Source: Hawksworthiomyces lignivorus
Taxonomy: Eukaryota; Ascomycota; Sordariomycetes; Ophiostomatales; Ophiostomataceae
Length of the DNA stretch: 64,000 nt
Reading direction: 5' to 3'
Assembly: GCA_002917075.1 (NCBI GenBank)
Contig: NTMA01000022.1
Coordinates: 1 to 64,000 of the forward strand
Shown one piece after another: positions 1 to 9,836 of the stretch. The position numbers were made by a program, and so were the translations under genes. The notes beneath the pieces were generated by a model, which did no database searches, was not told where the DNA came from, and saw only the letters and a program-made list of their open reading frames with translations. Each line of letters opens with the position of its first letter. The stretch's first letter is position 1.

Positions 1-158
1 CCCCCCCCTCCTATCCCATCCCATTTCTCGTCGCTGCCTCTCTCGTCCAACCAACTCTATCCCTCCTTTCCTACTGCATTTCTCTCCCTTTCCCCCCCTT
101 TGCTTCCTCCTTCAATTATTCTTTTTGGTCTTTTCCCTTCTGACTCTTCCTTTGATAG
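1..158 (+). other. 3' part of an intron of the PHO80-like cyclin gene
   Basis: This stretch is almost pure C/T with no coding character. It ends in a polypyrimidine tract and TTTGATAG, after which the cyclin frame opens. It is best read as intron sequence; the donor lies upstream of the window. Confidence 0.6.
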
Positions 159-744
159 GACGGCTCCCGGAATCTCCGTGCTGGACTATCTTCACCGGTT
201 AGCTAAGCACGCCACGCTCACGCCGCCGCTGCTCCTGTCAATGGTGTATTACATTGATAGGCTCTGTGCTATGTACCCAGATTTCACGATCAACACGCTG
301 ACCGTCCATCGTTTCCTTATTACGGCTGCGACGGTGGCCGCCAAGGGCTTGTCGGACTCGTTCTGGAACAACTCGACGTACGCCCGCGTGGGCGGTGTGC
401 GCGTGGCCGAGCTGAAGATGCTGGAGCTCGAGTTCCTCTACCGCTTGGAGTGGAAGATCGTGCCGAACCCCGAGGTACTGGCCGCCTACTACCGGCCGCT
501 TGTGGAGCGATGCCCTGGGTATGCGCTGCCGCCAGACCGAAGCAGCGCCTCTCGAGACGAAGAGGACATGTCGGAGGACGACGTGAGCGGCGAGGACGAC
601 GACGGCGAGACTGACGGCAACACTGCCAACAGCGGAAGCAGCAGCCGCGCCAAGGCTAACAGCAGCCACAACAGACAAACCAGCACTAGTCTTATTGGGA
701 AAGACATGGTCGACTCTGGGCTCACCGGATCTGTCAGCAAATAA
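159..744 (+). CDS. PHO80-like cyclin, 3' part (5' end outside window)
   Basis: This is the C-terminal part of a Pho80/PREG-type cyclin, the family that binds a Pho85-like kinase and represses phosphate-starvation genes. The reading frame starts after a splice acceptor (TTTGATAG ending at 158); the pyrimidine-rich bases 1-158 read as intron. About 194 codons are present. The cyclin box is clear: the runs GISVLDYLHRL, LLLSMVYYIDRLC and LTVHRFLITAATVAAKGLSD, then ARVGGVRVAELKMLELEFLY, are hallmarks of the family. The tail from about residue 150 of this fragment is acidic and then Ser/Asn-rich and looks disordered. The stop is TAA at 742-744. Upstream exons lie outside the window, so the full length is unknown. 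Which Pho80/Pcl subclass it belongs to is inferred from similarity only; a PREG-type regulator fits best. Confidence 0.88.
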
Positions 745-1931
745 AGGGGCCTGACGGAAGAAATTATGCAATACATCGTATTGTACTAGATATGTCGAGC
801 GACATCGCATACTCGACACACGTATCACGCTCTCGCTTTTCATCTAGCTTTAGGATGAACTTGGGAGAGAGAGACGTGATCTTTTTCAATCAGGGAAGCA
901 GAGACATACTCGAGCTTCACCTGGCCTATAGTAGCACTTCGGCTACCAAATGATAACCGACCGGTATCGGTACGTTCTGTGCATGCTGAGGAATGGCAAG
1001 CATGGAGCCAGGAAGGCCGGAGGAACAGCAGAAGGAACACCGTCCTCTGCGCAGAGCATTTCGTCTTTCTTGGGATGGACTCGGTAGAGCGAGGGGATAA
1101 TGACCACAAGAAAGCGACGGCGGGAGAACGAGGACAATATTAGAAAATTACATATATCACAAAAAGAACAAAAACCCACAACCTTCCGCACGCCAGCAAT
1201 GTGCGCGCGGAAGAAGTCTTCTCATTTTAAGTATGAAATTATTTCAAAGCAGTATGCTATTTTGTTAATTCCCACTTGCCGAGAGCGGTCTTTATTGAAA
1301 TACATTTTCTATATTTTTCTTTTTTGTCAAATATATGCAGAATATATGCAGAATGTGCTGTGCCGATCTCTGTGTCTGGTTGTAATTTTTACCCAAAAGC
1401 TGCAAGATGGCTGCCAATCCTCGCCGTATTTGGGTGCTGTCTTGCCACAGAGCGCGCTAAAGAGTGAGCATAGCGCAGGCATTGCTGCTAGAAGTACGGA
1501 GTAGTCGTACTGCAGAGCAGCGGCAGGTTCTCTGCCGCAGAGAGATTGGTCGTGGTCGCGCTGTGGGTCGCTGCAGTTGAATTGTGGCTTTAGCGTGTGG
1601 CATTAGCAGCCACTTCGCCCAAAGGCGGACCGCAGGCTTCAACTGCGACGAGGCGCACGCAATCTGCAGAACGCAGCAACGGCGACTCTGAATTCCCATT
1701 CACCTGCGGCACCAGACACATCGCCCGGATTACTGCGCCGCGGCTCTGACGGAGCGATTGCCACATTGAATCAGAGCGAGATCTCTTCGCATCACTTTCC
1801 CGCGCCCCTGTACGGGATTCGCACGCTTTCTCCGCTGGTGGCCTCTTACCCCATCATCCCTTGCGACTCTCCCGTCCTTTCGCGCCCGCCATCCTCTTTC
1901 CTCTCTCACCGCCTTAGACCCCTTGCGCGCC
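745..1931. other. Intergenic region, cyclin to EMC10
   Basis: No supportable gene. It holds the cyclin 3' flank, an AT-rich patch near 1130-1350, one copy of the recurrent TACGGAGTA motif at 1495-1503, and the C/T-rich promoter side of EMC10 (about 1790-1930). Confidence 0.6.
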
Positions 1932-2769
1932 ATGAAGCTCTCTTTCTGCTCTCTGCTGCCGCTGCTGCTCGCGGCGGCGCCGAGTGGCTATGCTCGGTCT
2001 TCGTCGGCCGGTGCTGGTGACGTCCTCGACAGCGACCCCAACAACATCCGTGCCGCCTCCATCTACATCCAGCCAGTAGGTCCTGCGGCACAAGATTCAC
2101 CAGGAGCACCAGCGAGCGTCAAGCCGCCGATGCTGCTGGCCGAGATCCGCTACGACGTGCTGGACCCGTCTAGGGCGCAGGTGGCCGCCTACGAGCCGCC
2201 GGCGCAGGGCGACGACAGCGATGACAGCGGCGACGACAACGACGAACAAGGCGCGGCGGCCGCGGCAGGAGGACGAGACGACGACGTGCTGTACCGCATC
2301 GGCCTGTACGACCCCAAGGCGCGGCGGTGGCTGGGCGCCACGTCGGTGGCGGCGGCGGCCAACTTTGCCAAGGGCTACAGCCCGCACTTTGTGCTGACGG
2401 TGGCCCAGGGCGCCCAGAGCGCCCACGGCGCCCACGGCGGCGCCAGCGGCGGCGGCTACCTGGGCGTGGCCGTGCGCGGGCTGGCCATCGACGCCGGCGC
2501 CACGCGCGACTTCGGCCCGCAGGCGACCGTGGTGGTGGCCGCGGCCGGGGCCACGCCGGCCCTCAACAAGCCGGTCGTGCTCAACCCCGAGGGCAAGAAG
2601 CTGCCGCCGCCCGAGGAGAAGACGTTTTTGCAAAAGTGAGCTCTCCCCATCTTCCTGATTTCTCTCTGCATACTTTCTTTTTGCTAACACCACCCCTCAC
2701 AGGTACTGGTGGGCCATTGGCCTGGCGCTGCTGATGGTGATGACGAGCGGCGGCGCCGAGGAGAAGTAA
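1932..2769 (+). CDS. EMC10: ER membrane protein complex subunit 10 (EMC10-like)
   Basis: EMC10 is a lumenal, single-pass subunit of the ER membrane protein complex, which inserts and stabilises multi-pass membrane proteins. The CDS joins 1932-2635 and 2703-2769. The 67-nt intron has donor GTGAGC, branch site GCTAAC and acceptor CACAG. The product is 256 aa. ATG 1932 is chosen because it gives a classic signal peptide (MKLSFCSLLPLLLAAAPSGYA). A lumenal domain follows with an acidic insert (about residues 75-100) and a Gly/Ala-rich loop. The C-terminus, FLQKYWWAIGLALLMVMTSG, is the conserved EMC10 signature: a KYW motif leading into a transmembrane helix and a short GG tail. That signature lies across the splice junction, so reading the first exon alone would lose it. 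The family call rests mainly on architecture and this C-terminal motif. Confidence 0.85.
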
Positions 2770-3726
2770 AGCGAGGCATTGGGTATACTCGGGAGAATGT
2801 TTACACTAGGGAATTTTTACAGCTGGCGAGCTGAACGACGGGCAGGCACCGGCATGGGTGTTGTCCTGTGTACGAAGAGGAACGGGGCGTCTTTTTCAGA
2901 GAAGGACCTGCCAGCTCGGCGGCGCTTTGTAAACTTGACACATTGGGAAGGGAGGGAGGCAGAGCGAGGCCAGGTAATCTACAGAGCCAGCCTCTTTCTG
3001 GGCTTTTTTGCTGTTCGCATCTCGCATCTTCCAGCAGCAAGACCAAATTGGATGGGATGCACTCTTATGTTAAAATTTGGATAGACAGCGTTCCTTTAAT
3101 ATCATTACGCTTACTATAATTATTATCATTGTCCCTATCATGTTTAATTTCAAGCAAAGGCACTCTTTCACCCCTTCGTTCGAATGCATCCTTGGAGGTT
3201 AGCCAGGCAACTATTCCATAAAACAGCAGCTTTGCAAAGTGAAGCTGAACAAAAAGGTATCCCTGCACCTGTAAGATGACAGTGTTTCTCTCTGTTTAGC
3301 TTCACGCTGCACATCCGTGTCCCAAAGTGGTCTAGCGACCTGTTTGACATCACCTGTCTTTTTGCGCAGGAGGATGGCGCACAGTGGAGCACAAGACTCG
3401 ACAGCTGTTGGTTCCCTGAGAGACCTCCCTGAACTTTCGCCGATCCCCACAAAATATAGAAAAAGCTTCTGGGCCGCCACAGGAGTCCAGTCTGCTGCAA
3501 CGGACTGCGCTGTGTGCAGGCTCTGATTTAAATGCGACAGCTTCCCCTCCAACCGCCAAACAAACAAACAATAACAAGAAATCGAAACGACCAAACCCAG
3601 CCCACACCGCAACTTTTTCCTCTTCTCGAACACTCGAACTCCCTGCACAGAATCCTTTCCACTTCCGGCTTCTGCCAATTCCTCCCTCAAAAACTCTTCC
3701 TTTTCTCTACCCACTCTGCACGCACA
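2770..3726. other. Intergenic region, EMC10 to CHZ1
   Basis: No gene seen. It contains the 3' flank of EMC10, an AT-rich patch at 3060-3150, and an A/C-rich leader (about 3530-3726) before CHZ1 that looks like a fungal 5' UTR. Confidence 0.55.
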
Positions 3727-4348
3727 ATGGCGACCAACGGCAACGGCGTCCAGGACCCCACCAAGCTCGACGGCGCCAAAGCGGCGCCCACCAGCGACTT
3801 CAAGGGCAAGGGCAAAGCTGTCGCGCCCGAGGACGACGACATGAAGGATGTCCAGCACGGCGACGACGATGACGACGACGAGGATGAGGACGAGGAAGAC
3901 GGAGCCGACGTAAGCCACATGCAGAGCCCCCTTCCCTTCCCTCAACACCGTGCCCGTGACTGTTTATTTGCCGTATGGAACTGTTGTGCTAACCACCTGC
4001 TAGAATGACGATGATGACGGTTTGTAGCCACCCCTACCTCCTCTTTCTCTCTCTCTCTTTCTCCTTTTTGAGACTTGTTTTGGGTCTTTCTTTTTTCTTT
4101 TTCTTTTTCTTTTTTCCTTTGGTTTCATGCGTGTCTGACATGGCGGCTTCTGCCTCCCGTCCGTGCTCTTAGATGACGATGGCGATGACGACCTGCAAGA
4201 AATCGACCTGGAGAACGTCGTCGGCCGCCGCACGCGCGGCGTGGTGATCGACTACGCCAAGGCGGCTGCTGAGAACCCGGCCGACGACGACGAAGACGAC
4301 GACGACGACGACTTTGAGGACCCGGACACCAAGATGGACGAGGACTAA
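3727..4348 (+). CDS. CHZ1: Histone H2A.Z chaperone Chz1
   Basis: Chz1 is a small acidic nuclear chaperone that hands H2A.Z-H2B dimers to the SWR1 remodeller. The CDS joins 3727-3909, 4004-4019 and 4173-4348, giving 124 aa. Exon 1 encodes a Lys/Asp-rich N-terminus ending in an acidic stretch. A 16-nt microexon adds NDDDD, and exon 3 carries the CHZ motif (EIDLENVVGRRTRGVVIDYA) followed by an acidic tail. The microexon is needed to keep the frame. Exon 1 ends in phase 0 (donor GTAAGC), exon 3 is read in phase 1, and the only clean bridge is 4004-4019. It has an acceptor CTGCTAG with upstream GCTAAC, and a GTTTGT donor. Retaining intron 2 would give a stop at 4025-4027. The family identity is strong; the microexon is inferred from frame and splice signals. 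Confidence 0.88.
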
Positions 4349-5893
4349 GGGAAAAGAAGCGTGCGAAAGAGAAGAAGAGCCACACGGGCTCGGCCGCGAG
4401 GACGGGACTCGGGGGCCGCCGCTGAGGGTTCTGACACAAGACGTGACGTCCAAGACACCGTGGATCTGCCCACCGTGTCTCGTTCCCATTTTCCTTTTCC
4501 AGGCGCATTCAGAGTCAAGACAGGCAGTCGGTTTTATTCACTAAAAGGCGGCTAGGCGCTTGAATCATACATACACATCTTCATTACATGCAAAATGAAA
4601 GGGGGCAATTGGGAGACAGAATTCATAACCAATAAAAAAAAAATTACAGAAACGCTGTGCCATTTCTCTACATTAACTGAAGCATCTTCTCGTCTGTAGT
4701 GGCGGGCTATTTGCTGTCTTTCACGGTTTGCAACGCCCTTGCAGCAACGCATCAAGCGCGCGTGACTTTGCTCGCAACATGAATACGGAGTACAGGACGA
4801 GAAATGGCATCTGCTGAGCAGACAAACACTGGCCGTAGCAGACACCCGTGACAATAGAGAACCAGAGAAGAGAGTTTTGTTGTTGTTTTCCAATCAGCTA
4901 GACAGAAGGCAGAAACATTCTCCCTTGAGCTTGGTTTGGATTGCATACTTGTACATACTCTGCACTGCATCCCAGGGGTCCCGTCTTTGATTCGCAGCAA
5001 TTCGTCAATGGTGCACATGCAAGTCATTTGAGAAAAAGGCGCCTCCCGCAAATGAGACATGGAGTTTGCTGTTTTCGGAGAGCACACAGCCCAAGCCAGC
5101 GTGAACACTGTCTGTCTAGCGCCCAACTACGCTTTGCTAACCTGAGTTCTCGCCAAATAATTGGAGCAAAATGAATGTTCACTGCTAAAGACTGCTAACG
5201 TTTAGTTACAATTGTGAGCTGTTCCTTGCCCTTCTCAAAAGCACTCGCAGCGGCGATCTTTTCAAGGGGCTCACATGCTTCTTTTCCGCAAGTCGCCCCC
5301 CCTTAACTTTGTTCAAAAAGGGGCGGGCGGCCAGTACGAGTATTCCATGCACTCTCGTAGACGCACTTTCGTATATGGCTGCTAGGTACTCCGTCCCCTG
5401 TATTAACTAAGTACAAAGTGCTCTGTTGCTCCGTACACTTCCTAGGTCGCCGCTGTGGGTATAATTTCCTGCTTCCGGAACCATGTAAATAAGACACAGG
5501 AGACCCAATCCAGACCCCGGAAGCGATTCCACCATAAAAAGAATAGGACAAAAAAGAACGCCAGCTTTTATCTCGTTCCCGCTGCAGATCTCCCTATCAG
5601 CTAATTTTATTTTAGAAGTCGTAGTAACTACTAACCCCCCCCCCGGTAAGTGGCTCGCTCATCTTGTCTGCAAGGTCTCCCTCAGAATTGTATACGTACC
5701 GTATTAATGGCCCCCCCCCCCCCCAAATGATCCAATGAACAGATAACTAAAAATTAATATCTGTCAGGGCCCTAGTTGGGTCGCCTGGGTCTTCTGACGA
5801 TACTTTTCCTGTTGGACTCCCCCCTTTCTGTTTTCTTTTTCCTTTTCCTCCCTCTTTCTCCACCCCAAGGCTCAAACACATACCATCTACAGG
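4349..5893. other. Intergenic region, CHZ1 to BET1
   Basis: No supportable gene. It holds a TACGGAGTA copy at 4784-4792, a related TACTCCGT at 5387-5394, short C runs at 5635-5644 and 5711-5724, and the C/T-rich leader of BET1. Confidence 0.55.
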
Positions 5894-7193
5894 ATGGCAT
5901 CGTCGAGGTAAGGCAAATTCAATCGTCTTCTTCTTGAAATACCACTGTCCCTTTCCCTCTCTGGCCCCCGGACGGCAAGCAGCGGCAAATGGATACATTG
6001 GCGAAACGGAAACGTCATTAGTCGAAAAGCCGCAGCGGAGCACGGCAGACAACAGGTGGCCACTCCAGAACTCGATGCGATGCGACGCGATGCGATGGGA
6101 TGCCATACCGCTTTGCGTGCGGGCGACGAACGATATCATAGTCGGCCTGGCCAGTGACAGAGATCTCAGCACGCGATCTGCCAAGTGTCTTTTTCAGCTT
6201 GGCCTTGTTTTGCCCGTATACCGTTTCCACCGGCCATGTCGCTCTTGGCCAACAGCCCGCCTGCTTATTTGTCCTGCCCGCTTCTCAGCTGTTGGCCATT
6301 CAACTGCCCAGTTGTCCGGCACTCCGCCGCACTTGGTTCCATCCCTGCCGCTGCATCTCCGCTGTTTCCGACTTCCGCCAGATGTTCTTCCTTCCTCCTC
6401 TACGCTCTCCGCACATCTCTGCCCTGATGGGCCTCTGCCGTCCTCCCGCTAACTCAGTCGTCATCTCCCACAACTAGGTTTGGCAACGCAAATCTCCACC
6501 AGCGCGACCCGCGCAGCGCCCTCTTCGAGGGCTACACCGGCTCTGGCGCCGACCAGACCCGGCGCACCGTGAGCGCCAGCCCCAGCCGGTTTGGCGGCGG
6601 CGGCGGCGGCGGCTACGGCTACGGCTACCCAGGTAGCAACGGCAACGGCAATGGCCTCGCGCCCCAGAACGGCGGCTTTCGGGTGGCCACGCCCAACAAA
6701 AAGTGAGAGAACTCCTCACGCCTCCTGTCCAAAAACGCCAGCACATTTGGCGGACCAGCTGCTGACTGAAAAAAAAAAAATAGGGGCCAGTACAGCGATG
6801 CGGTGCTCAACGAGCTCGAGAGCCAGAACGACCAGCAGATCGAGGGCATCCTCGGCAAGGTCCGCGTATTGAAAGACGTACGTTGCCATCCCTGCGACTG
6901 CCAAATGCCCCAGCGGTGCTCCCTCTGGGGCTTGCTATCTCCCATGTCCCCGTCCTCACGCTGACGCCGTGGTGCCTGCTTTCTAGATGACCGTAGCAAT
7001 CGGCGACGAGATCCGCGACTCGTCCGCCCTCGCCGAGAAGATGAACGACACCTTTGACGCGACCCGCCTGCGCCTGCGCGGCACCATGAACCGCATGCTG
7101 CTCATGGCTGAGCGGACTGGTGTCGGCTGGAAGGTGTGGCTGCTCTTCTTCGCCGCCGTGGCCCTGCTCTTCACCTACGTCTGGCTGTTTTAA
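5894..7193 (+). CDS. BET1: ER-Golgi vesicle SNARE Bet1
   Basis: Bet1 is a tail-anchored Qc-SNARE on ER-derived COPII vesicles that pairs with Sec22, Bos1 and Sed5. The CDS joins 5894-5907, 6478-6702, 6784-6877 and 6987-7193, giving 179 aa. All junctions fit the frame (donors GTAAGG, GTGAGA, GTACGT; acceptors ACTAG, ATAG, TCTAG). The N-terminus carries the Bet1-type start FGNANLHQRDPRSALFEGY. A Gly/Tyr-rich linker follows (about residues 40-60). The SNARE motif runs from AVLNELESQNDQQIEGILGK through IGDEIRDSSALAEKMNDTFD, and then comes a C-terminal membrane anchor (VWLLFFAAVALLFTYVWLF) with no lumenal tail. The first coding exon is only 14 nt and intron 1 is 570 nt, long for a fungus. Yeast Bet1 is 142 aa; the extra length is in the Gly-rich linker. 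Confidence 0.92.
6074..6100 (+). repeat. Short GCGAT-type tandem repeat inside BET1 intron 1
   Basis: About five imperfect copies of a GATGC/GCGAT pentamer sit in the middle of the 570-nt first intron of BET1. No function is visible. Confidence 0.5.
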
Positions 7194-7905
7194 GTAAGAA
7201 GGGAGAGGAAAACAGCACGGGAGGGGGAAGCTTTTTGCAGATGTGCTCCCCGTTGGCTGGCAAGGCGAGCAGAGAAGACGGAGATCGGCTCTTGTCAGGA
7301 CGATCTGCTTCCTCTACATCACGTGGCGTTTTGGGAAAGACAAAAAAATTTCTTTGCGATGCACTTCGGCGTTCGTTCTGCGGTTATGTTTCTTTTTCTG
7401 GTCTCCCTTTTATGTTTTTGCTACACTGCATATGTATATACATATATGCTCTGCTTCTATGGGATACCAGAAAAGAAGGGGAAACGGAGGGTAGGGCAGG
7501 TTCCATGACCCCATACCAATACCTCTTCTCATGTCAGGGAAACCCACTGGTAGATGGCCCGCTGTACGCTAGGTAGACTTCATATCTGAGAAACCTACAA
7601 AGGGTCGCAACAGCCCGCTAATAATCAATCGTGTATTATTTCATGCATTTCATAAGATCAAGCGACGTCCTTCTGCACATGTAATAGGGACATGGAAATG
7701 CTCATCATAGAAAGTTCGGTGCTGAAATGCTTCATTAACAAATCGGGTATCCCATGACCATGATATCTATGCTATAACGCTCCTCTCCCTGCCTCGTGCT
7801 TGCCTTTCTGTAATGCGTCTTTTTGAACTTCCTTTATTTACACCGTAAACTTGCTTGTCGTAACTTCATACATGTTTTTTTTGTTTCCCTTCTCTCCCAG
7901 CGAGA
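7194..7905. other. Intergenic region between convergent BET1 and APC15
   Basis: This stretch holds the 3' flanks of two convergent genes. It is AT-richer than its neighbours, with no frame of coding character. Confidence 0.55.
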
Positions 7906-9836
7906 CTACAGCCGGCGCACCTGCGGGCTGCTGCCCATGTTGCTGCTTCCGTCGCGCGACAGGAGGCTGCTGATGTCGAGGCTGTTCCGGTCGCTGCGCG
8001 CCAGGCTGCCGCGGAACCGGGCGCCGCTGGACCGCGGGGCCATGCTTAGGCCGCCCATGGCGAGGCTGCCCGAGGTGGCCAGGCCGGCAGCCAGAAAGCT
8101 GTGGTGCGGCAGGTCGTCATCGTCGTCGTCGTCCACGCCGCCATGGCCGCCGAGACGGTCCCCACCGCTGCTAGAAAGGCGGTGGTGGTGGTGCCCGCCG
8201 CCGCCGCCGCCGACATCGCCAATGCTGCTGCTCAGCTCTGCCTCCGTGTCCGTGTGCTCATAGCCGCCGTCAAACGTGCTCAGGTCCATGGCGGCGGCGG
8301 CCGACGACCCGTCCGGAATGCCGTCGTCCAGGTCTGCGTCCATATCCATCTCCATGCCGTCCGCGTCGTCGTCTCCGCCGCCGCCGCCGCTGCCGAGGTA
8401 GACTCTGTTCGCGTCAGCGTCGCCGTCCAGGCTGCTGCGGATCATGTTGCTCATGCGGTCGTTTTGCCCCCGCGCAAGACGACGGTTACGGCGGTGGCCC
8501 GCGTCGCCAGCACCGCCGGCGGCGGCGGCGACTTCCCGCACGAGGTCGTCCTCCTGCAGCATCTGCGCCTGGTCTTCCTCGTCCAGGTCGTCCTCGTCGC
8601 CGTACATGCCCATGCCCATACCCGAGAGGCGCGGGCGCGCTAGCATGGCCCGCACGCGGTCCTCGGTGGCGCGGATCTGGCGCATCTCGCGGCGCTCGGC
8701 CGCGCGCGCCCGGGCCTGCTCGCGCTGGTCCTCCACCGTGGTGCGCGTCGGCGTCGTGTACGGCGCAGGGACGCTGGCTAGGCCCGCGGGCGCTAGGCCG
8801 CTATGCGTGTAGTTGGCCGGCATTCCGTCGTCGTCTTCGCCCGCCGCATCTGCCACCTCGTCCTCATCTGGCCTGTCCTCCTCCTCCTCCTCCTCTTCTT
8901 CTTCGTCGTCGTTGTCCGTTGCGGCGGAAGCGTTAGAGGCATCGTCGTCCGAGGACGCCTCCGACGAGCTCGCAAACGGGTCGTCGCTGTCGTCGTTGTT
9001 GTTGCCAAAGCTAAAGTCCGCGCCATCGGCGTCCGGGATCTCGTTGTCCAGATCCTGCTCTTCTTCTTCCTCGCCCTCGGCCATGTCTGTGTCTGCGCCA
9101 GCCGCCGCCGCCGCCGCCGCCGCCGCTGCTGCTCTCTCCGTGTCGTCGCCCATCAGATCGTCACCGCCGCCGTCACCGCCGCCCGCAGCCTCTTCTTCGC
9201 CCTCGCCCTCGCCCTCTTCGGCCCCCAGCGCCGCCGCCGCCTCCGCCTGGGCCAGCTGCTGGGCCAGCTCCTCGCGCCGCTCGGCCTCGGCCTGCTCCTC
9301 CTGCTCGCGGCACTCCTCGCGGATCTGGAACAGCGTCTTGGGCACGCCCGGCGGCTTGAGCCACGTCGCCCCAAAGTTGGCAATATGTTGCTTGCGCCGC
9401 GCCTGCAGCGTCATCTCCGCCTGCAGCCGGCCGGCCGAGTTGCGGTCGTACACGAGGAAGCGGCTGCTGACCTGGCGGCGGGGGTGGTTGGCGTTGGCGC
9501 CGGCGGCGCCGTGCTGCTGGCTCTGCTGCTGCTGCTGCTGCTGCTGGCTCTGCTGGTGCAGGTGTTGCTGCTGCTGCTGGTGCAGGTGGTGGAAGTTGCG
9601 CCGGCCGCCGAGGCCGCCGAGGCCAGGGTCGCCGCCGCCTAGAAAGGCATCGTCGGCGCCGTAGTACGAGCTGCCATGGCCGTTGCTCAGCAGCAGCGCC
9701 TAGAGAACAAAAGGGGTTAGCAGACGCTATGTGCCGCAGATAGCGTGAAGGGAGGGGGACGCAGCCCAATGGAGCCGGGACAGGAAAGGACTTCTCTTAC
9801 ATTGTAGGCAGAAAAGTCCAAAACGAAGGATCCCAT
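7906..9836 (-). CDS. APC15: Anaphase-promoting complex subunit 15 (Apc15/Mnd2)
   Basis: Apc15/Mnd2 is a subunit of the anaphase-promoting complex ubiquitin ligase and acts in checkpoint-complex turnover. On the minus strand the CDS joins 9836-9801 and 9699-7906, giving 609 aa. The 101-nt intron has donor GTAAGA, branch GCTAAC and acceptor TCTCTAG. Exon 1 encodes only 12 residues. The diagnostic Apc15 block lies at about residues 110-150: a short helix (RLQAEMTLQARRKQHIANFG), then ATWLKPPGVPKTLFQIREE. Before it is a Gln/His-rich tract with eight Gln in a row. Behind it are long Glu/Asp, Ala and Gly/His low-complexity segments. The protein is far longer than the human subunit (about 120 aa) and than yeast Mnd2 (about 370 aa), because of these expansions. 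The family call rests on one block, but that block is specific. Confidence 0.86.

Noticed and set aside
8101..9664. Long plus-strand frames of Val/Ala/Ser repeats opposite APC15
   Set aside because: They are shadows of the acidic and Gln/Gly codon runs of APC15, which carries the conserved block on the minus strand.
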